The notes: generated from the sequence alone by a model not told the origin. 64,000 nt of DNA from Nitrospirota bacterium (GCA_016207885.1 JACQZE010000004.1:113652-177651); one strand, 5' to 3'. Shown: positions 15,362 to 23,860, counted from the stretch's first letter. A program made the numbers and translations.

Positions 15362-15631
15362 ATGAAGAATAAAATACCTAAATTCAAAAACGAAGATGAA
15401 GAGAGAAAATTTTGGGCAACTCATGATTCTACTGAGTATGTCAATTGGGGGGAAGGCAAACGAGTCATTTTGTCAAATCTCAAGCCATCTATAAAAACAA
15501 TATCTTTGCGACTGCCTGAGTCAATGATAGAGGAGCTTAAACTCCTTGCGCATAAAAAGGATGTGCCATATCAATCTTTGCTTAAGATATTCTTAGCAGA
15601 GCGAATTGATAAAGAATTAAAAACAGCTTAG
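15362..15631 (+). CDS. BrnA/CopG-type antitoxin, apparently without its toxin
   Basis: This 89-residue protein matches the CopG antitoxin layout of type II systems: an N-terminal segment FKNEDEERKFWATHDSTEY that would contact a toxin, then a ribbon-helix-helix DNA-binding region (SIKTISLRLPESMIEELKLL, about residues 42-61) and VPYQSLLKIFLAERI. GGAGGAG lies upstream of the ATG. A BrnT-like toxin would be expected just upstream, but the gene there encodes a small membrane protein. The locus is AT-rich like its neighbour. Confidence 0.78.
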   Translation: MKNKIPKFKNEDEERKFWATHDSTEYVNWGEGKRVILSNLKPSIKTISLRLPESMIEELKLLAHKKDVPYQSLLKIFLAERIDKELKTA

Positions 15632-15650
15632 GTCAAAAGAGAACAGCCTT

Positions 15651-16496
15651 CTACCCTTCCAGCCCGCTTAAATACTGAAAGACACAATCCGCAAGCTCTT
15701 TGCTGTAGCCGCCTTCAAGGATAGAGAAAGTCGGTTTATCCAAACCTGCTATCATCTCACCTATTGTTCTGTATGTCTCTTTCTCAAGAGAGAGATTGGT
15801 TATGGGATCAAGCCTGTAAGAGTCAAATCCGGCAGAGACTGCAAGCATATCAGGAGCAAATCTGCTGACCTCATTAAGCCCTTCTTTGAAAGCAGATAAG
15901 TATTCTTCAGGGCTGATATCCGCAGGCAGAGGAATGTTGATGCAGTTGTCCCTGCTCTGAAGTCCTGTGCCGGGATAAAGCGGGCTCTGATGGAGTGAGA
16001 GATACAGAAAATCTTTTTTGCCTAAAAAGATATCCTCAGTGCCATTTCCGTGATGACAGTCAAAATCAATTATCGCGACCTTATTCACCTTCTCCCTGGC
16101 TCTTAATGAAGCGATGGCTATGTTGTTGAAGTAGCAGAAACCGCCGAGATTATCTTTTGTCGCATGATGGCCGGGAGGCCGCATGAGAGAGAAAGCCTTC
16201 TCACCGCTGAGACAGTGCATCGCCGCCGCTATCGCGCTTCCTGCAGATAATCTTGCGTGCTCAAAGATATTCGGCAGTGAAGGAGTGTCAAGGTCAAAAA
16301 AACCGCCGGTCTTAACTCTTGCGAGAAGTTCAGGAGAGTGGGCAAGAAGTATATCATCATCAGAAGATGGCGAAGGTTCGGTAAAGCTGTATCCTCTATC
16401 CGCGAGAAACCGGTGCGCGGAGTTGACGCGCGCAGGCGACTCAGGATGGCCGGGAGAGGAATACTTCAGGCATTTGGGTGAATAGAATATCTTCAT
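15651..16496 (-). CDS. Histone deacetylase family protein (AcuC/HDAC-like)
   Basis: This is a zinc-dependent amidohydrolase of the arginase/deacetylase fold. Bacterial members remove acetyl groups from acetyl-CoA synthetase, polyamines or other amides. The 281 residues have RPPGHHATKDNLGGFCYFNN with the catalytic His pair, IDFDCHHGNGTEDIF with zinc ligands, SAGFDSYRLDP with the last Asp ligand, and EGGYSKEL near the end. The true substrate cannot be read from sequence. It is followed on plus by the AT-rich antitoxin locus, tail to tail. Confidence 0.93.
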   Translation of the reverse strand: MKIFYSPKCLKYSSPGHPESPARVNSAHRFLADRGYSFTEPSPSSDDDILLAHSPELLARVKTGGFFDLDTPSLPNIFEHARLSAGSAIAAAMHCLSGEKAFSLMRPPGHHATKDNLGGFCYFNNIAIASLRAREKVNKVAIIDFDCHHGNGTEDIFLGKKDFLYLSLHQSPLYPGTGLQSRDNCINIPLPADISPEEYLSAFKEGLNEVSRFAPDMLAVSAGFDSYRLDPITNLSLEKETYRTIGEMIAGLDKPTFSILEGGYSKELADCVFQYLSGLEG

Positions 16497-16530
16497 GGAT
16501 TATATGTTAAAGATTTTTTGTCAATTCTTC

Positions 16531-16559
16531 AAATTATGGAAGTCGGACTTCCATAATTT
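16531..16559. repeat. Perfect 14-bp inverted repeat between the MBL and HDAC-like genes
   Basis: AAATTATGGAAGTC and GACTTCCATAATTT pair perfectly around a single central G. The hairpin starts just 4 nt past the stop of the beta-lactamase-fold gene and 35 nt before the deacetylase start, both on minus. No T-run follows, so it may be a processing or attenuation hairpin, or a dispersed palindrome, and not a simple terminator. Confidence 0.6.
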
Positions 16560-16562
16560 ACC

Positions 16563-17303
16563 TCAGATCTCGATCTCCTTCAAATCCTCGGCAAGTTCAA
16601 CATGGCTGTCAAAGACCTCCTGCGCCTCTTCAACTCTTTTATCATCTGAAACATCGGATGGATAAATATGGGACAGGATAAGACGCTTCACTCCGGCAGC
16701 CTGCGCGACAAGCCCGCATTCTTTTGCAGAGAGATGCCCTTTCATCTTGAGTGAATGAGGAAAGGAGCAGTCAGCTATCAAGAGGTCGGCATCTTTTGAA
16801 AGATCTATCAGCCCCTGATCATAGTCGGCGTCACCCGTGAAGACAACAGACCTTCCGCCTGCTTCAATTCTATATGCAAGGCTGCTGCCGAAATGTACGG
16901 TCTTGGCTGAGGATATTTTGAACGGCTCAAGCACGATATCATCCTCCATTTTTATGAGCTTGATAAACTCACGCCTCTTCACAATCGGGATGAATGCGTT
17001 TTCATAATATTCAATGAAACCTACAGTGCCTGCGATGAGAAGTTCCTTCTCCCTCTTGAATCCCGGAGTTGCGATAAGCGCGTGTATCAAAGGCATGAGA
17101 TCAGCGAAGTGATCAGGATGAAGGTGCGTGACACATACCGCATCAATATCTTTATAACTCTTTCCCACCCTTTCAAGTTGCAAGAGCGTTCCGCTTCCGC
17201 AGTCAATTAATATCTGTCTGCCTTCAGACTCAAGAAAATAACCCGGCGCGTTCCTCTTAAGCGAAGGAACGCATGTGCCGCTGCCAAGAATTATCAATTT
17301 CAT
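16563..17303 (-). CDS. Metallo-beta-lactamase fold hydrolase (RNase Z-like)
   Basis: This is a 246-residue cytoplasmic protein. The metal-binding signature THLHPDHFADL (about residues 59-69) is intact, with upstream ILGSGTCVPS and ILIDCGSGT, a GDADYDQGL Asp, and a late LSHIYPSD His. This arrangement is that of RNase Z/arylsulfatase-like hydrolases, but the long exosite arm of true tRNA 3' endonucleases is not evident, so the substrate is open. It lies 24 nt downstream of nfo on the same strand and is probably co-transcribed. Confidence 0.87.
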   Translation of the reverse strand: MKLIILGSGTCVPSLKRNAPGYFLESEGRQILIDCGSGTLLQLERVGKSYKDIDAVCVTHLHPDHFADLMPLIHALIATPGFKREKELLIAGTVGFIEYYENAFIPIVKRREFIKLIKMEDDIVLEPFKISSAKTVHFGSSLAYRIEAGGRSVVFTGDADYDQGLIDLSKDADLLIADCSFPHSLKMKGHLSAKECGLVAQAAGVKRLILSHIYPSDVSDDKRVEEAQEVFDSHVELAEDLKEIEI

Positions 17304-17327
17304 ATTAAAGGTTATACCCCAACTGCA

Positions 17328-18176
17328 TTACCCTATCTCCTTCAAAATCTCCCTAACGAGCTTGAGGTTTCTTATGTCATCATCTTCCTCTTTCTTTGGC
17401 GTCTCTAAAACCAGCGGGACATCCTTTAAAAGCGGGAGCGATAGAAACCGCCTGAAACCATCAATGCCTATCGCACCCCGGCCGATATGTTCATGCCTGT
17501 CTATATTTGAAGAGAGCCCCTGCTTCGCGTCATTGAGATGAATAAGCTCAACCTTCATAGGAGAGAGATATTTAAGTATCTCATCCTCAAGCCGGAGAAG
17601 CCCATCGTCATTAGTTATATCATAGCCCGCTGCAAAGCCGTGGCATGTGTCAAAGCATATCCCATTTATCAGTCCTGAAGGAGCGCCTTCAATGATATCC
17701 GCGATCATCGCTATGGAAGAAGAGATATCACCCTTCTGTCCTGCAGTGTTCTCAATCAGTATCCCTGATCTGTACTCTGCCTTCTCATACACCTTTAAAA
17801 GAGCGTCTTTTGTTTTTTCCAAGGCAATATTCAATTCCTGCCCGACCGTCTTGCCGGGATGAAGCACTACATGATCTATGCCAAGCAGGTCTGCCATGCG
17901 CAGTTCATAAGAAAGCAGGTCAATTGACTTGCGCCTTGTTTCATCGTCAGGTGAGGCAAGGTTTATGAGATAAGACGAGTGGATGAATGAGCTGATATCT
18001 GACTCTTGAGAAAGCTTAATGAATTGTGATGCTTCTTCCTTATCAATATCCTTAAACGCCCATCCCCTTGGATTGTGTGAAAATATCTGCATCGTGCCGC
18101 AGTTAAGTTCTTTCGCCCTCTCAACTGAAAGGTGAATCCCGCCTGCTATGGAGACATGTACGCCGATCCTTCTCAT
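17328..18176 (-). CDS. nfo: Deoxyribonuclease IV (endonuclease IV)
   Basis: Nfo cuts the backbone 5' to abasic sites in base excision repair, using three zinc ions. I start at ATG 18176 (282 residues, matching the 285-residue E. coli enzyme); the open frame extends further upstream but that part is not family-like. Visible motifs are VHVSIAGG, HSSYLINLASPD, VVLHPGK, ILIENTAGQ, CFDTCHGFAAGYD, LIHLNDAK, DRHEHIGRGAIG and VLETP, which carry the metal-binding residues. It is divergent from the cysteine desulfurase, with a perfect palindrome in the promoter gap. Confidence 0.95.
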   Translation of the reverse strand: MRRIGVHVSIAGGIHLSVERAKELNCGTMQIFSHNPRGWAFKDIDKEEASQFIKLSQESDISSFIHSSYLINLASPDDETRRKSIDLLSYELRMADLLGIDHVVLHPGKTVGQELNIALEKTKDALLKVYEKAEYRSGILIENTAGQKGDISSSIAMIADIIEGAPSGLINGICFDTCHGFAAGYDITNDDGLLRLEDEILKYLSPMKVELIHLNDAKQGLSSNIDRHEHIGRGAIGIDGFRRFLSLPLLKDVPLVLETPKKEEDDDIRNLKLVREILKEIG

Positions 18177-18200
18177 GGTTATTATCCTGTCTCTCCTGTA

Positions 18201-18220
18201 ATAGACATTGTCATGTCTAT
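18201..18220. promoter_or_regulatory. Palindromic operator candidate in the nfo/desulfurase divergent promoter
   Basis: The 20 bp ATAGACAT-TGTC-ATGTCTAT form perfect 8-bp arms around a 4-bp centre, 25 bp upstream of the nfo ATG and 33 bp before the desulfurase start. A second, nested GACA-T-TGTC symmetry overlaps it. The position suits a dimeric regulator controlling both genes. Confidence 0.5.
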
Positions 18221-18252
18221 ATATTATTCTAAATAGGCTTCTTAATCCAAAA

Positions 18253-19422
18253 ATGAAAATGTCTAATCGAAAAACGAGAAGAATATACCTTGACCATAAC
18301 GCAACCACGCCGCTTGCGCCTGAGGTGCGTGACGCAATGATTGATGTGATGAAAAATTATCCCGGAAATCCTTCAAACACATACATGGAAGGGACGACAG
18401 CCAGGCAGATCGTTGATAACGCCAGAAATAGCGTTGCCAAACTCCTGAATTGTGAAGCCGGATGCATTATATTTGAAGGCAGCGGCTCAGAGGCTAACAA
18501 CCATGTCTTGAAAAATATTGCGTCTGCAAATATCAAAAATAAAAACCATATAATAACCTCTTCTATCGAACATCCTTCCGTTCTCAATGTATGCAAATGG
18601 CTGGAGAAGAACGGCATAAAGATAACATACATGCAAGTGGACAGGTCCGGCAGGGTTGATCCCGATGATCTCGCTTCAGCGATCACAAAGAGAACATGCC
18701 TTGTGTCTGTAATGACAGCCAATAATGAGACAGGCGTCATTCAGCCAATCAAAGAACTGTCTGCAATTGCCAAAGAAAATGGCGCGCTTTTTCATGCTGA
18801 CGCGACACAGGCTATAGGCAAGATACCTGTTGATGTAAAAAAACTCGGCGTTGACTTTCTCTCGCTCTCAGGACATAAATTTTACGGGCCGAAAGGTATC
18901 GGCGCGTTATATATCAGAAAAGGGATCGCCATCGAACCGTTGATACTTGGCGGAGGACAGGAGAACGGATTGCGGGCAGGCACGGAAAATGTGATACATA
19001 TCGCCGGGCTTGGCAAGGCCTCAGAACTTGCATATCAGAACCTTTCTGAAATGAAACTGGTCAAAGCCCTGCGGGACAGGCTTGAGAAAGATATTATTAA
19101 ACTCTTCCCCGGTGCAAAACTGAACGGCAATAAAAAGTTCAGGCTGCCGAACACCATCAGTATAATTCTGCCGGGCATGCCCGGTGCTTCAGTTGTCATG
19201 GCACTTGACCGTAAAGGCATAGCGATATCAGCAGGATCAGCCTGCCACTCAGGTTCATCAAAACCTTCCGGCATACTTCTGGCAATGGGGCTGACTGAAG
19301 AAGAGGCGCACTCCACTATCAGGATATCGCCCGGCATTGGCAATAGTGCGGAAGATATAGAGAGCGCGGTTAAAGCATTCACAGAAATTATTAACGGCAG
19401 AAAAAACGCTGCCCGTGTATAA
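18253..19422 (+). CDS. Cysteine desulfurase, NifS/IscS family
   Basis: This PLP enzyme takes sulphur from cysteine for iron-sulphur clusters and other thio-compounds. Visible features are YLDHNATTPLAPEV, SGSEANNHVL, HADATQAIGK, SGHKFYGPKGIGALYI with the PLP lysine, and the catalytic loop SAGSACHSGSSKPSG with the active cysteine. The ATG is placed at 18253 (or two codons later, 18259), as residues upstream do not fit the family; no ribosome site is evident, so this is uncertain. No scaffold gene (iscU, nifU) follows, so it is not in an isc operon. It may serve many iron-sulphur proteins or tRNA thiolation. Confidence 0.92.
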   Translation: MKMSNRKTRRIYLDHNATTPLAPEVRDAMIDVMKNYPGNPSNTYMEGTTARQIVDNARNSVAKLLNCEAGCIIFEGSGSEANNHVLKNIASANIKNKNHIITSSIEHPSVLNVCKWLEKNGIKITYMQVDRSGRVDPDDLASAITKRTCLVSVMTANNETGVIQPIKELSAIAKENGALFHADATQAIGKIPVDVKKLGVDFLSLSGHKFYGPKGIGALYIRKGIAIEPLILGGGQENGLRAGTENVIHIAGLGKASELAYQNLSEMKLVKALRDRLEKDIIKLFPGAKLNGNKKFRLPNTISIILPGMPGASVVMALDRKGIAISAGSACHSGSSKPSGILLAMGLTEEEAHSTIRISPGIGNSAEDIESAVKAFTEIINGRKNAARV

Positions 19423-19455
19423 GACAATCGTTATCGCTTCCTGCTATATTAGACC

Positions 19456-20484
19456 ATGAAGAAAAAATACATCCACCTTTTTATAAGCCTCGTCATCATT
19501 GTTCTCTCTCTTGCGTACGCATTTCAGGGCGTTAAGTTTTCCATGCTCCTTGAGGAATTATCAAAGGCAAATTATCTGTACCTTATCCCCGCAGTCATAC
19601 TTATCATGATAACGTACCTCTTCAGGGCGATGAGGTGGCATTATCTGTTACGGCCTGTCAAGGAAGTGCCGGTAAAAAATATCCTCTCACCGCTCTTTGT
19701 AGGCTTCATGGCAAATATGCTCCCTGCGCGCGCAGGAGAGCTGATACGGGCTTACCTGCTTGGTAAAAGAGAGGACATAAGCTTCAGCACCGCCTTTGCT
19801 ACAATATTCGTTGAGCGGTTATTTGACATGTCTATGGTTCTCCTCATGCTCTTTTCTATCACTTTTTTCTACGCTGATGTGCTGTCGCTGAGCAGCCCGG
19901 ATGCCGGCAATATAATCAGCAACATTGTTACGATCGGCTGGATAAGCCTGATCTTGTCACTGATCATGTTTGTATTTATATTATTCCTTCTGCATAAAAA
20001 TGAACTTGCCATGAAAGCGGTGCGTTTATTCATCAGGCCGCTCCCTGACAACTGGGGATTAAAGATAATTGAAATGGTGAATTCATTTACCCAGGGGCTC
20101 AATATTTTAAAAGACATAAAGGGATTTCTTATGTCTCTCGGACTCTCTTTTCTTGTATGGGTCTGCCTTACAGTCACGCAATACCCGGTCTACCATGCTT
20201 TCGGATTTGCCGATATGCTCCCTGTATTATCCTCTCTTTTGATACTTAACCTTTTCGTAGCTTTTTCCACTCTCTTCCCGGCTCCCGGATTTCTCGGCCC
20301 TTTTCAGGCAGCCTGTGTCTTTGTGCTGCATGAGATATTCAGGATCCCCAAAGCTACTGCCGCCAGCTACGGGATTGTGCTGTGGGTGGTTTCGATGGGG
20401 TTTACGATCATTGTCGGAGTGATCTATGCAATGAAGGATCATGTCTCAATAAAAGAATTATCAGAAAAAACCGAAGCGAAGTAA
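19456..20484 (+). CDS. YbhN/UPF0104-type integral membrane protein
   Basis: This 342-residue protein has about eight membrane segments and belongs to the lysylphosphatidylglycerol synthase transmembrane region family (TIGR00374-like). Family signs are YLFRAMRWHYLLRPV near segment 2, GFMANMLPARAGELIRAYLL, and FSTLFPAPGFLGPFQAA near the end. There is no soluble synthase domain, so it resembles the flippase-like half only and may move or bind a lipid-linked substrate. It follows the desulfurase by 33 nt on the same strand. Confidence 0.88.
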   Translation: MKKKYIHLFISLVIIVLSLAYAFQGVKFSMLLEELSKANYLYLIPAVILIMITYLFRAMRWHYLLRPVKEVPVKNILSPLFVGFMANMLPARAGELIRAYLLGKREDISFSTAFATIFVERLFDMSMVLLMLFSITFFYADVLSLSSPDAGNIISNIVTIGWISLILSLIMFVFILFLLHKNELAMKAVRLFIRPLPDNWGLKIIEMVNSFTQGLNILKDIKGFLMSLGLSFLVWVCLTVTQYPVYHAFGFADMLPVLSSLLILNLFVAFSTLFPAPGFLGPFQAACVFVLHEIFRIPKATAASYGIVLWVVSMGFTIIVGVIYAMKDHVSIKELSEKTEAK

Positions 20485-20631
20485 CTACTTGCCTTTATAT
20501 CCCGGGCACTCCTGCGACCCCTCACAACCTGCCCTCCTGATCTTGCAGTCCTTGTTGAGGCAGATAGGGCGGCGTTTTTCTCCCTGACGGTTTTTTCCTG
20601 CAGGCTGGCCGGCTGTTTTATTTTTTTTCAT
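20485..20631 (-). CDS. 48-residue Cys-rich basic protein
   Basis: A short frame from ATG 20631 to TAG 20485 starts with a Lys/Gly/Gln-rich stretch and ends with four cysteines: ICLNKDCKIRRAGCEGSQEC followed by PGYKGK. The spacing, C-x4-C-x6-C-x5-C, looks like a small zinc or iron-sulphur knuckle. Its stop codon directly abuts the stop of the convergent YbhN-like gene. There is no strong purine-rich ribosome site. The ordered cysteine pattern makes it more likely to be real than a random frame. Confidence 0.55.
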   Translation of the reverse strand: MKKNKTAGQPAGKNRQGEKRRPICLNKDCKIRRAGCEGSQECPGYKGK

Positions 20632-20666
20632 ATGGATATTTTAACAGGAGAGATGGTCTAAATAAA

Positions 20667-20698
20667 AAAGGGCTTCCGCATTTCTGCGAAAGCCCTTT
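20667..20698 (-). terminator. Terminator after tRNA-Asn and the por operon
   Basis: On minus, AAAGGGCTTTCGC pairs with GCGGAAGCCCTTT (one G-U-type mismatch) and is followed by TTTTATTT. It begins 11 nt past the CCA end of the tRNA. Confidence 0.85.
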
Positions 20699-20708
20699 CA
20701 TTATATTC

Positions 20709-20784
20709 TGGCTCCCGAGGAGGGATTCGGACCCCCGACAAGGTGATTAACAGTCACCTGCTCTGCCAGCTGAGCTACTCGGGA
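20709..20784 (-). tRNA. tRNA-Asn (GTT)
   Basis: This is a 76-nt cloverleaf including encoded CCA. The acceptor stem TCCCGAG pairs with CTCGGGA, the D-arm is AGCTCAGCTGGCAGAGC, the anticodon loop CTGTTAA gives anticodon GTT, and the T-arm has GGTCCGAATCC. It begins 7 nt after the porB stop on the same strand and is followed by a strong terminator, so it may be processed from the por transcript. Confidence 0.97.
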
Positions 20785-20791
20785 ATAATCT

Positions 20792-21745
20792 TTATTTTTC
20801 TTCTCCGCCTGAGAAAACAGCCTCTTTCTGGAGACGCTCCCACTGCGCGTCAACAGATTCCTGCGCCTGTTTGAGCATCCACTCGTTGCCGGGGGCAAAC
20901 ATATGTTTAAACCTGCCCTGAGGCTTGAGGAAATCTACAAGCGGTCTTTTCTCTTTCGGTTTAGCTGTTATTCTGGTGACGCCGTTCTCGATCTCAAACA
21001 GAGGCCAGTAACAAGTTTCAAAAGCCAGCTTGCTCAACATAATTGCATCATCCGTCCTTGAGCGCCAGCCCCGGTTACACGGTGAAATAACATTCATGAA
21101 CTTGGGACCTTTTATCTCAAACGCCTTCTGCACCTTCTTCATAAGGTCCATCCAGTTTGCGGGCGATGCCTGCGCCACATAAGGAATGCCGTGCGCAGCC
21201 ATTATCCTTGTAAGGTCTTTTCTCTGCTGCAGCTTGCCGGGGATCACATCACCGGCAGGGCATGTAGTTGTGTCAGCTCCAAAAGGTGTCGCACTTGAAC
21301 GCTGAATGCCTGTATTCATGTATGCGCCGTTGTCATAACATATGTACATCATGTCATGGCCGCGCTCCATCGCGCCTGAAAGCGCCTGAAACCCGATATC
21401 ATAGGTTCCGCCGTCGCCGCCAAATGCTATGAATTTTACATTCTTATCTTCAAGCTTATTCTGCTTGACCAGCGACCTGTACATCGCCTCAATTCCTGAT
21501 ATGGTTGCTGCCGCATTTTCAAAGGCGCTGTGCATCCAGGGGATATTCCATGCCGTGAATTGCTGGATGCATGAGGAGACCTCAAGGCATCCTGTGGCAT
21601 TTGCGGCGATAATGGGATAATCGGTTGCCATAAGCACCTGCTTTACAACTATCGGCGCTCCGCAGCCTGCGCACATCCTGTGGCCGTGAGCGAACCTGTC
21701 CTCTCCCTTCGCAAGTTCTTTTAGTTTGAGTGCTTTAGTTGTCAT
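20792..21745 (-). CDS. porB: 2-oxoacid:ferredoxin oxidoreductase, beta subunit
   Basis: This subunit binds thiamine pyrophosphate and an iron-sulphur cluster and catalyses the reversible conversion of a 2-oxoacid (most likely pyruvate) plus CoA to acyl-CoA, CO2 and reduced ferredoxin. The 317 residues carry GHRMCAGCGAPI with cluster cysteines, GCLEVSS, the TPP motif GGDGGTYDIGFQALSGAMER followed by CYDNGAYMNTG, and a late Cys in ISPCNRGW. It is the last gene of the por C-D-A-B run, one base after porA. Confidence 0.94.
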   Translation of the reverse strand: MTTKALKLKELAKGEDRFAHGHRMCAGCGAPIVVKQVLMATDYPIIAANATGCLEVSSCIQQFTAWNIPWMHSAFENAAATISGIEAMYRSLVKQNKLEDKNVKFIAFGGDGGTYDIGFQALSGAMERGHDMMYICYDNGAYMNTGIQRSSATPFGADTTTCPAGDVIPGKLQQRKDLTRIMAAHGIPYVAQASPANWMDLMKKVQKAFEIKGPKFMNVISPCNRGWRSRTDDAIMLSKLAFETCYWPLFEIENGVTRITAKPKEKRPLVDFLKPQGRFKHMFAPGNEWMLKQAQESVDAQWERLQKEAVFSGGEEK

Positions 21746-21746
21746 C

Positions 21747-22925
21747 TTATTCCCTCACCCCGATATATTCTTTAATAGCTCCGACTTTTCCGGTTTCAGC
21801 GATCTTGATAAGCTCATCTATGACCTGCTCTGCCTGATCCGGCAGATAGTCTCTTCCGCCAAGCCCGAAGATCTTGTTGATCATGGCGGGTTTTGTATCC
21901 ATCGACATTACCGCTCCGGCTATCTCTGAAAATAACGGCCCGTATCCGCCGAATGAATCCGCCCTGTCAAGGACTGCTATAGCCTTCACATGCTTGAGCG
22001 CCTCTGCTATCTGCGTGAAGGGAAACGGCCTGAACATCCTCGGCTTCAGAAGCCCTACCTTTACGCCCTTATCCCTGTACTGATCGATAATGTCTTTGGT
22101 CGTTCCTGCCGCAGAGCTCATAACGACGATAGCTATCTCAGCATCTTCAAGCCTGTATGATTCAAAGAGACCGTATTTTCTGCCGGTCATCTTTTCAAAT
22201 TCAGCCGCAACCTCAAGCACAACACCCGAAACCTTTGTCATGACCTCATGCTGTGCCCGCTTGTATTCATGATACAGATCGGTGAGGATCAGCGGCCCGT
22301 AGCTCTTCGGATGCTCCAGATCAAGCAGCGGATGCACCGCCTGAAATTTCCCTACAAACTTCTTCACATCCGCGTCATCAATATATTCGACCCTCTCAAT
22401 AGAGTGGCTGACGATAAAACCATCCATGCAGACCATCGCAGGCGTTCTGATCTCAAGATGCTCTGCGATCCTGAAAGACTGGATCAGATTGTCATATGCT
22501 TCCTGGGCATTCTCGGAATATATCTGGATCCAGCCCGTGTCCCTGGCTCCCATGCCGTCAGAATGGTCGCCGTGAATATTCAGCGGAGCTGAAAGCGCCC
22601 TGTTTACCAGAGGCATGACTATCGGAAGCCTTGTTCCTGCTGCTATATAAAGCATCTCCCACATAAGCGCGAGGCCCTGTGATGATGTGGCTGTTGCAAC
22701 TCTTCCGCCTGCTGCTGCCGCGCCTATACATGCGCTCATTGCGCTATGCTCACTCTCTACGAGCACCAATTCTGTATCCACCTGGCCGTTCGAGACATAG
22801 CCTGAAAACCTCTGCATAAGGTCAGTGGCAGGTGTGATAGGGTATGCTGCGCATACATCAGGGTTGATCTGCTTAAGGGCATACGCGCATGCTTCATTTC
22901 CGGTAACTGCAACTATCTTGCCCAT
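21747..22925 (-). CDS. porA: 2-oxoacid:ferredoxin oxidoreductase, alpha subunit
   Basis: The alpha subunit binds the pyrimidine side of TPP and substrate. The 392 residues show YPITPATDLMQRFS near the start, VESEHSAMSACIGAAAAGGR, ATSSQGLALMWEMLYIAAG, and the domain III CoA-binding region with LLKPRMFRPFP and VLDRADSFGGYGPLF. The four-subunit form is typical of anaerobic bacteria and archaea. Pyruvate is the likeliest substrate; 2-oxoisovalerate is an alternative. The ATG abuts the porD stop. Confidence 0.94.
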   Translation of the reverse strand: MGKIVAVTGNEACAYALKQINPDVCAAYPITPATDLMQRFSGYVSNGQVDTELVLVESEHSAMSACIGAAAAGGRVATATSSQGLALMWEMLYIAAGTRLPIVMPLVNRALSAPLNIHGDHSDGMGARDTGWIQIYSENAQEAYDNLIQSFRIAEHLEIRTPAMVCMDGFIVSHSIERVEYIDDADVKKFVGKFQAVHPLLDLEHPKSYGPLILTDLYHEYKRAQHEVMTKVSGVVLEVAAEFEKMTGRKYGLFESYRLEDAEIAIVVMSSAAGTTKDIIDQYRDKGVKVGLLKPRMFRPFPFTQIAEALKHVKAIAVLDRADSFGGYGPLFSEIAGAVMSMDTKPAMINKIFGLGGRDYLPDQAEQVIDELIKIAETGKVGAIKEYIGVRE

Positions 22926-23222
22926 TTATTTGCCCTCCTCTTCCATAACTATTGCTTTGTTGCCCTTTTTACCGGGGCATTCGAGGGCACATATCCCGCA
23001 GCCCTTGCAGTAATCATAATCGAATTCCGCTCTCTTGCCTTCTGCCGTGACCTTGATGGACATGTCAGGGCAGTATATCCAGCAGAACATGCACTGAATG
23101 CAGTTCTCTTCTATCCACTTCGGCCTCATCGACCGCCATGTGCCTGTCTTGAACTTAGCTGAACTCCCGGCCTCCAGAACTACAGAGCCCTGCGGAAGTG
23201 TTTCCCAGAATTTCTTGCTCAT
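22926..23222 (-). CDS. porD: 2-oxoacid:ferredoxin oxidoreductase, delta (ferredoxin) subunit
   Basis: This 98-residue subunit passes electrons to soluble ferredoxin. It has two 4Fe-4S motifs, CIQCMFCWIYCP and CKGCGICALECP (about residues 41-52 and 72-83). Its start overlaps the porC stop by 4 nt and its stop abuts porA, so the subunits are translationally coupled. The full operon reads porC-porD-porA-porB on minus. Confidence 0.94.
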   Translation of the reverse strand: MSKKFWETLPQGSVVLEAGSSAKFKTGTWRSMRPKWIEENCIQCMFCWIYCPDMSIKVTAEGKRAEFDYDYCKGCGICALECPGKKGNKAIVMEEEGK

Positions 23223-23794
23223 CCTTCCCTTACCTCCTCATATCCGCGCCTTGTGGCATTGAGGTTGCCGTCAATGATCTTCTGGGCAAACTTCTTGCCG
23301 AAACTCTTTTTGACATTGTCCAGAAGCACATCCATGCCTACAACTTCCGTTATCCTGCATATCGCGCCTAACATGGATGAATTCGGGAGCGGCCTTCCAA
23401 AGCTGTCAACAGCTATCTTTGTCGCGTCTACTGTATATACCTTCTGCGAGTCTTTCACCTTCAGCTTCGCCCTGACCTCTTTCGGATCCCTCGATGTGTT
23501 CACGAGAAATACCGCGTCATCAGGAGCGCCTTCAGTCACATTCACAGCGTCTATTAATGTTGCGTCTGCAATGCTGATAACCTTCGGGTGAAGAACAGGG
23601 CCGTACATCCTTATCGCATTGTCGCTTATCCTGTTAAACGCCCTGATAGGGGCTCCGGCTCTCTCGGGGCCGTATTCAGGGAATGCCTGAACATATCCTC
23701 CGCCGCTGAGGCAGGCGTCTGCAAGGACCTTGGCAGCAGTGACTGTGCCCTGTCCGCCGCGGCCGTGCCAGCGAATTTCAATTGCTTTTGCCAT
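23219..23794 (-). CDS. porC: 2-oxoacid:ferredoxin oxidoreductase, gamma subunit
   Basis: The gamma subunit completes the four-subunit enzyme. The ATG at 23794 follows CGGAGG; a further in-frame ATG at 23812 lies upstream of that site and is not used. The 191 residues begin MAKAIEIRWHGRGGQGTVTA, the family signature, followed by FPEYGPERAGAPIRAFNRIS and LPNSSMLGAI. It is the promoter-proximal gene of the operon. Confidence 0.94.
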   Translation of the reverse strand: MAKAIEIRWHGRGGQGTVTAAKVLADACLSGGGYVQAFPEYGPERAGAPIRAFNRISDNAIRMYGPVLHPKVISIADATLIDAVNVTEGAPDDAVFLVNTSRDPKEVRAKLKVKDSQKVYTVDATKIAVDSFGRPLPNSSMLGAICRITEVVGMDVLLDNVKKSFGKKFAQKIIDGNLNATRRGYEEVREG

Positions 23795-23860
23795 TTTTAT
23801 TCCTCCGGACATTATTATTGGTTATAAACACATATCCAAAATAAAAAGAAGATTATATTA

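Noticed and set aside
18177-18308. N-terminal extension of nfo
   Set aside because: Not homologous to endonuclease IV and overlaps the divergent promoter and palindrome.
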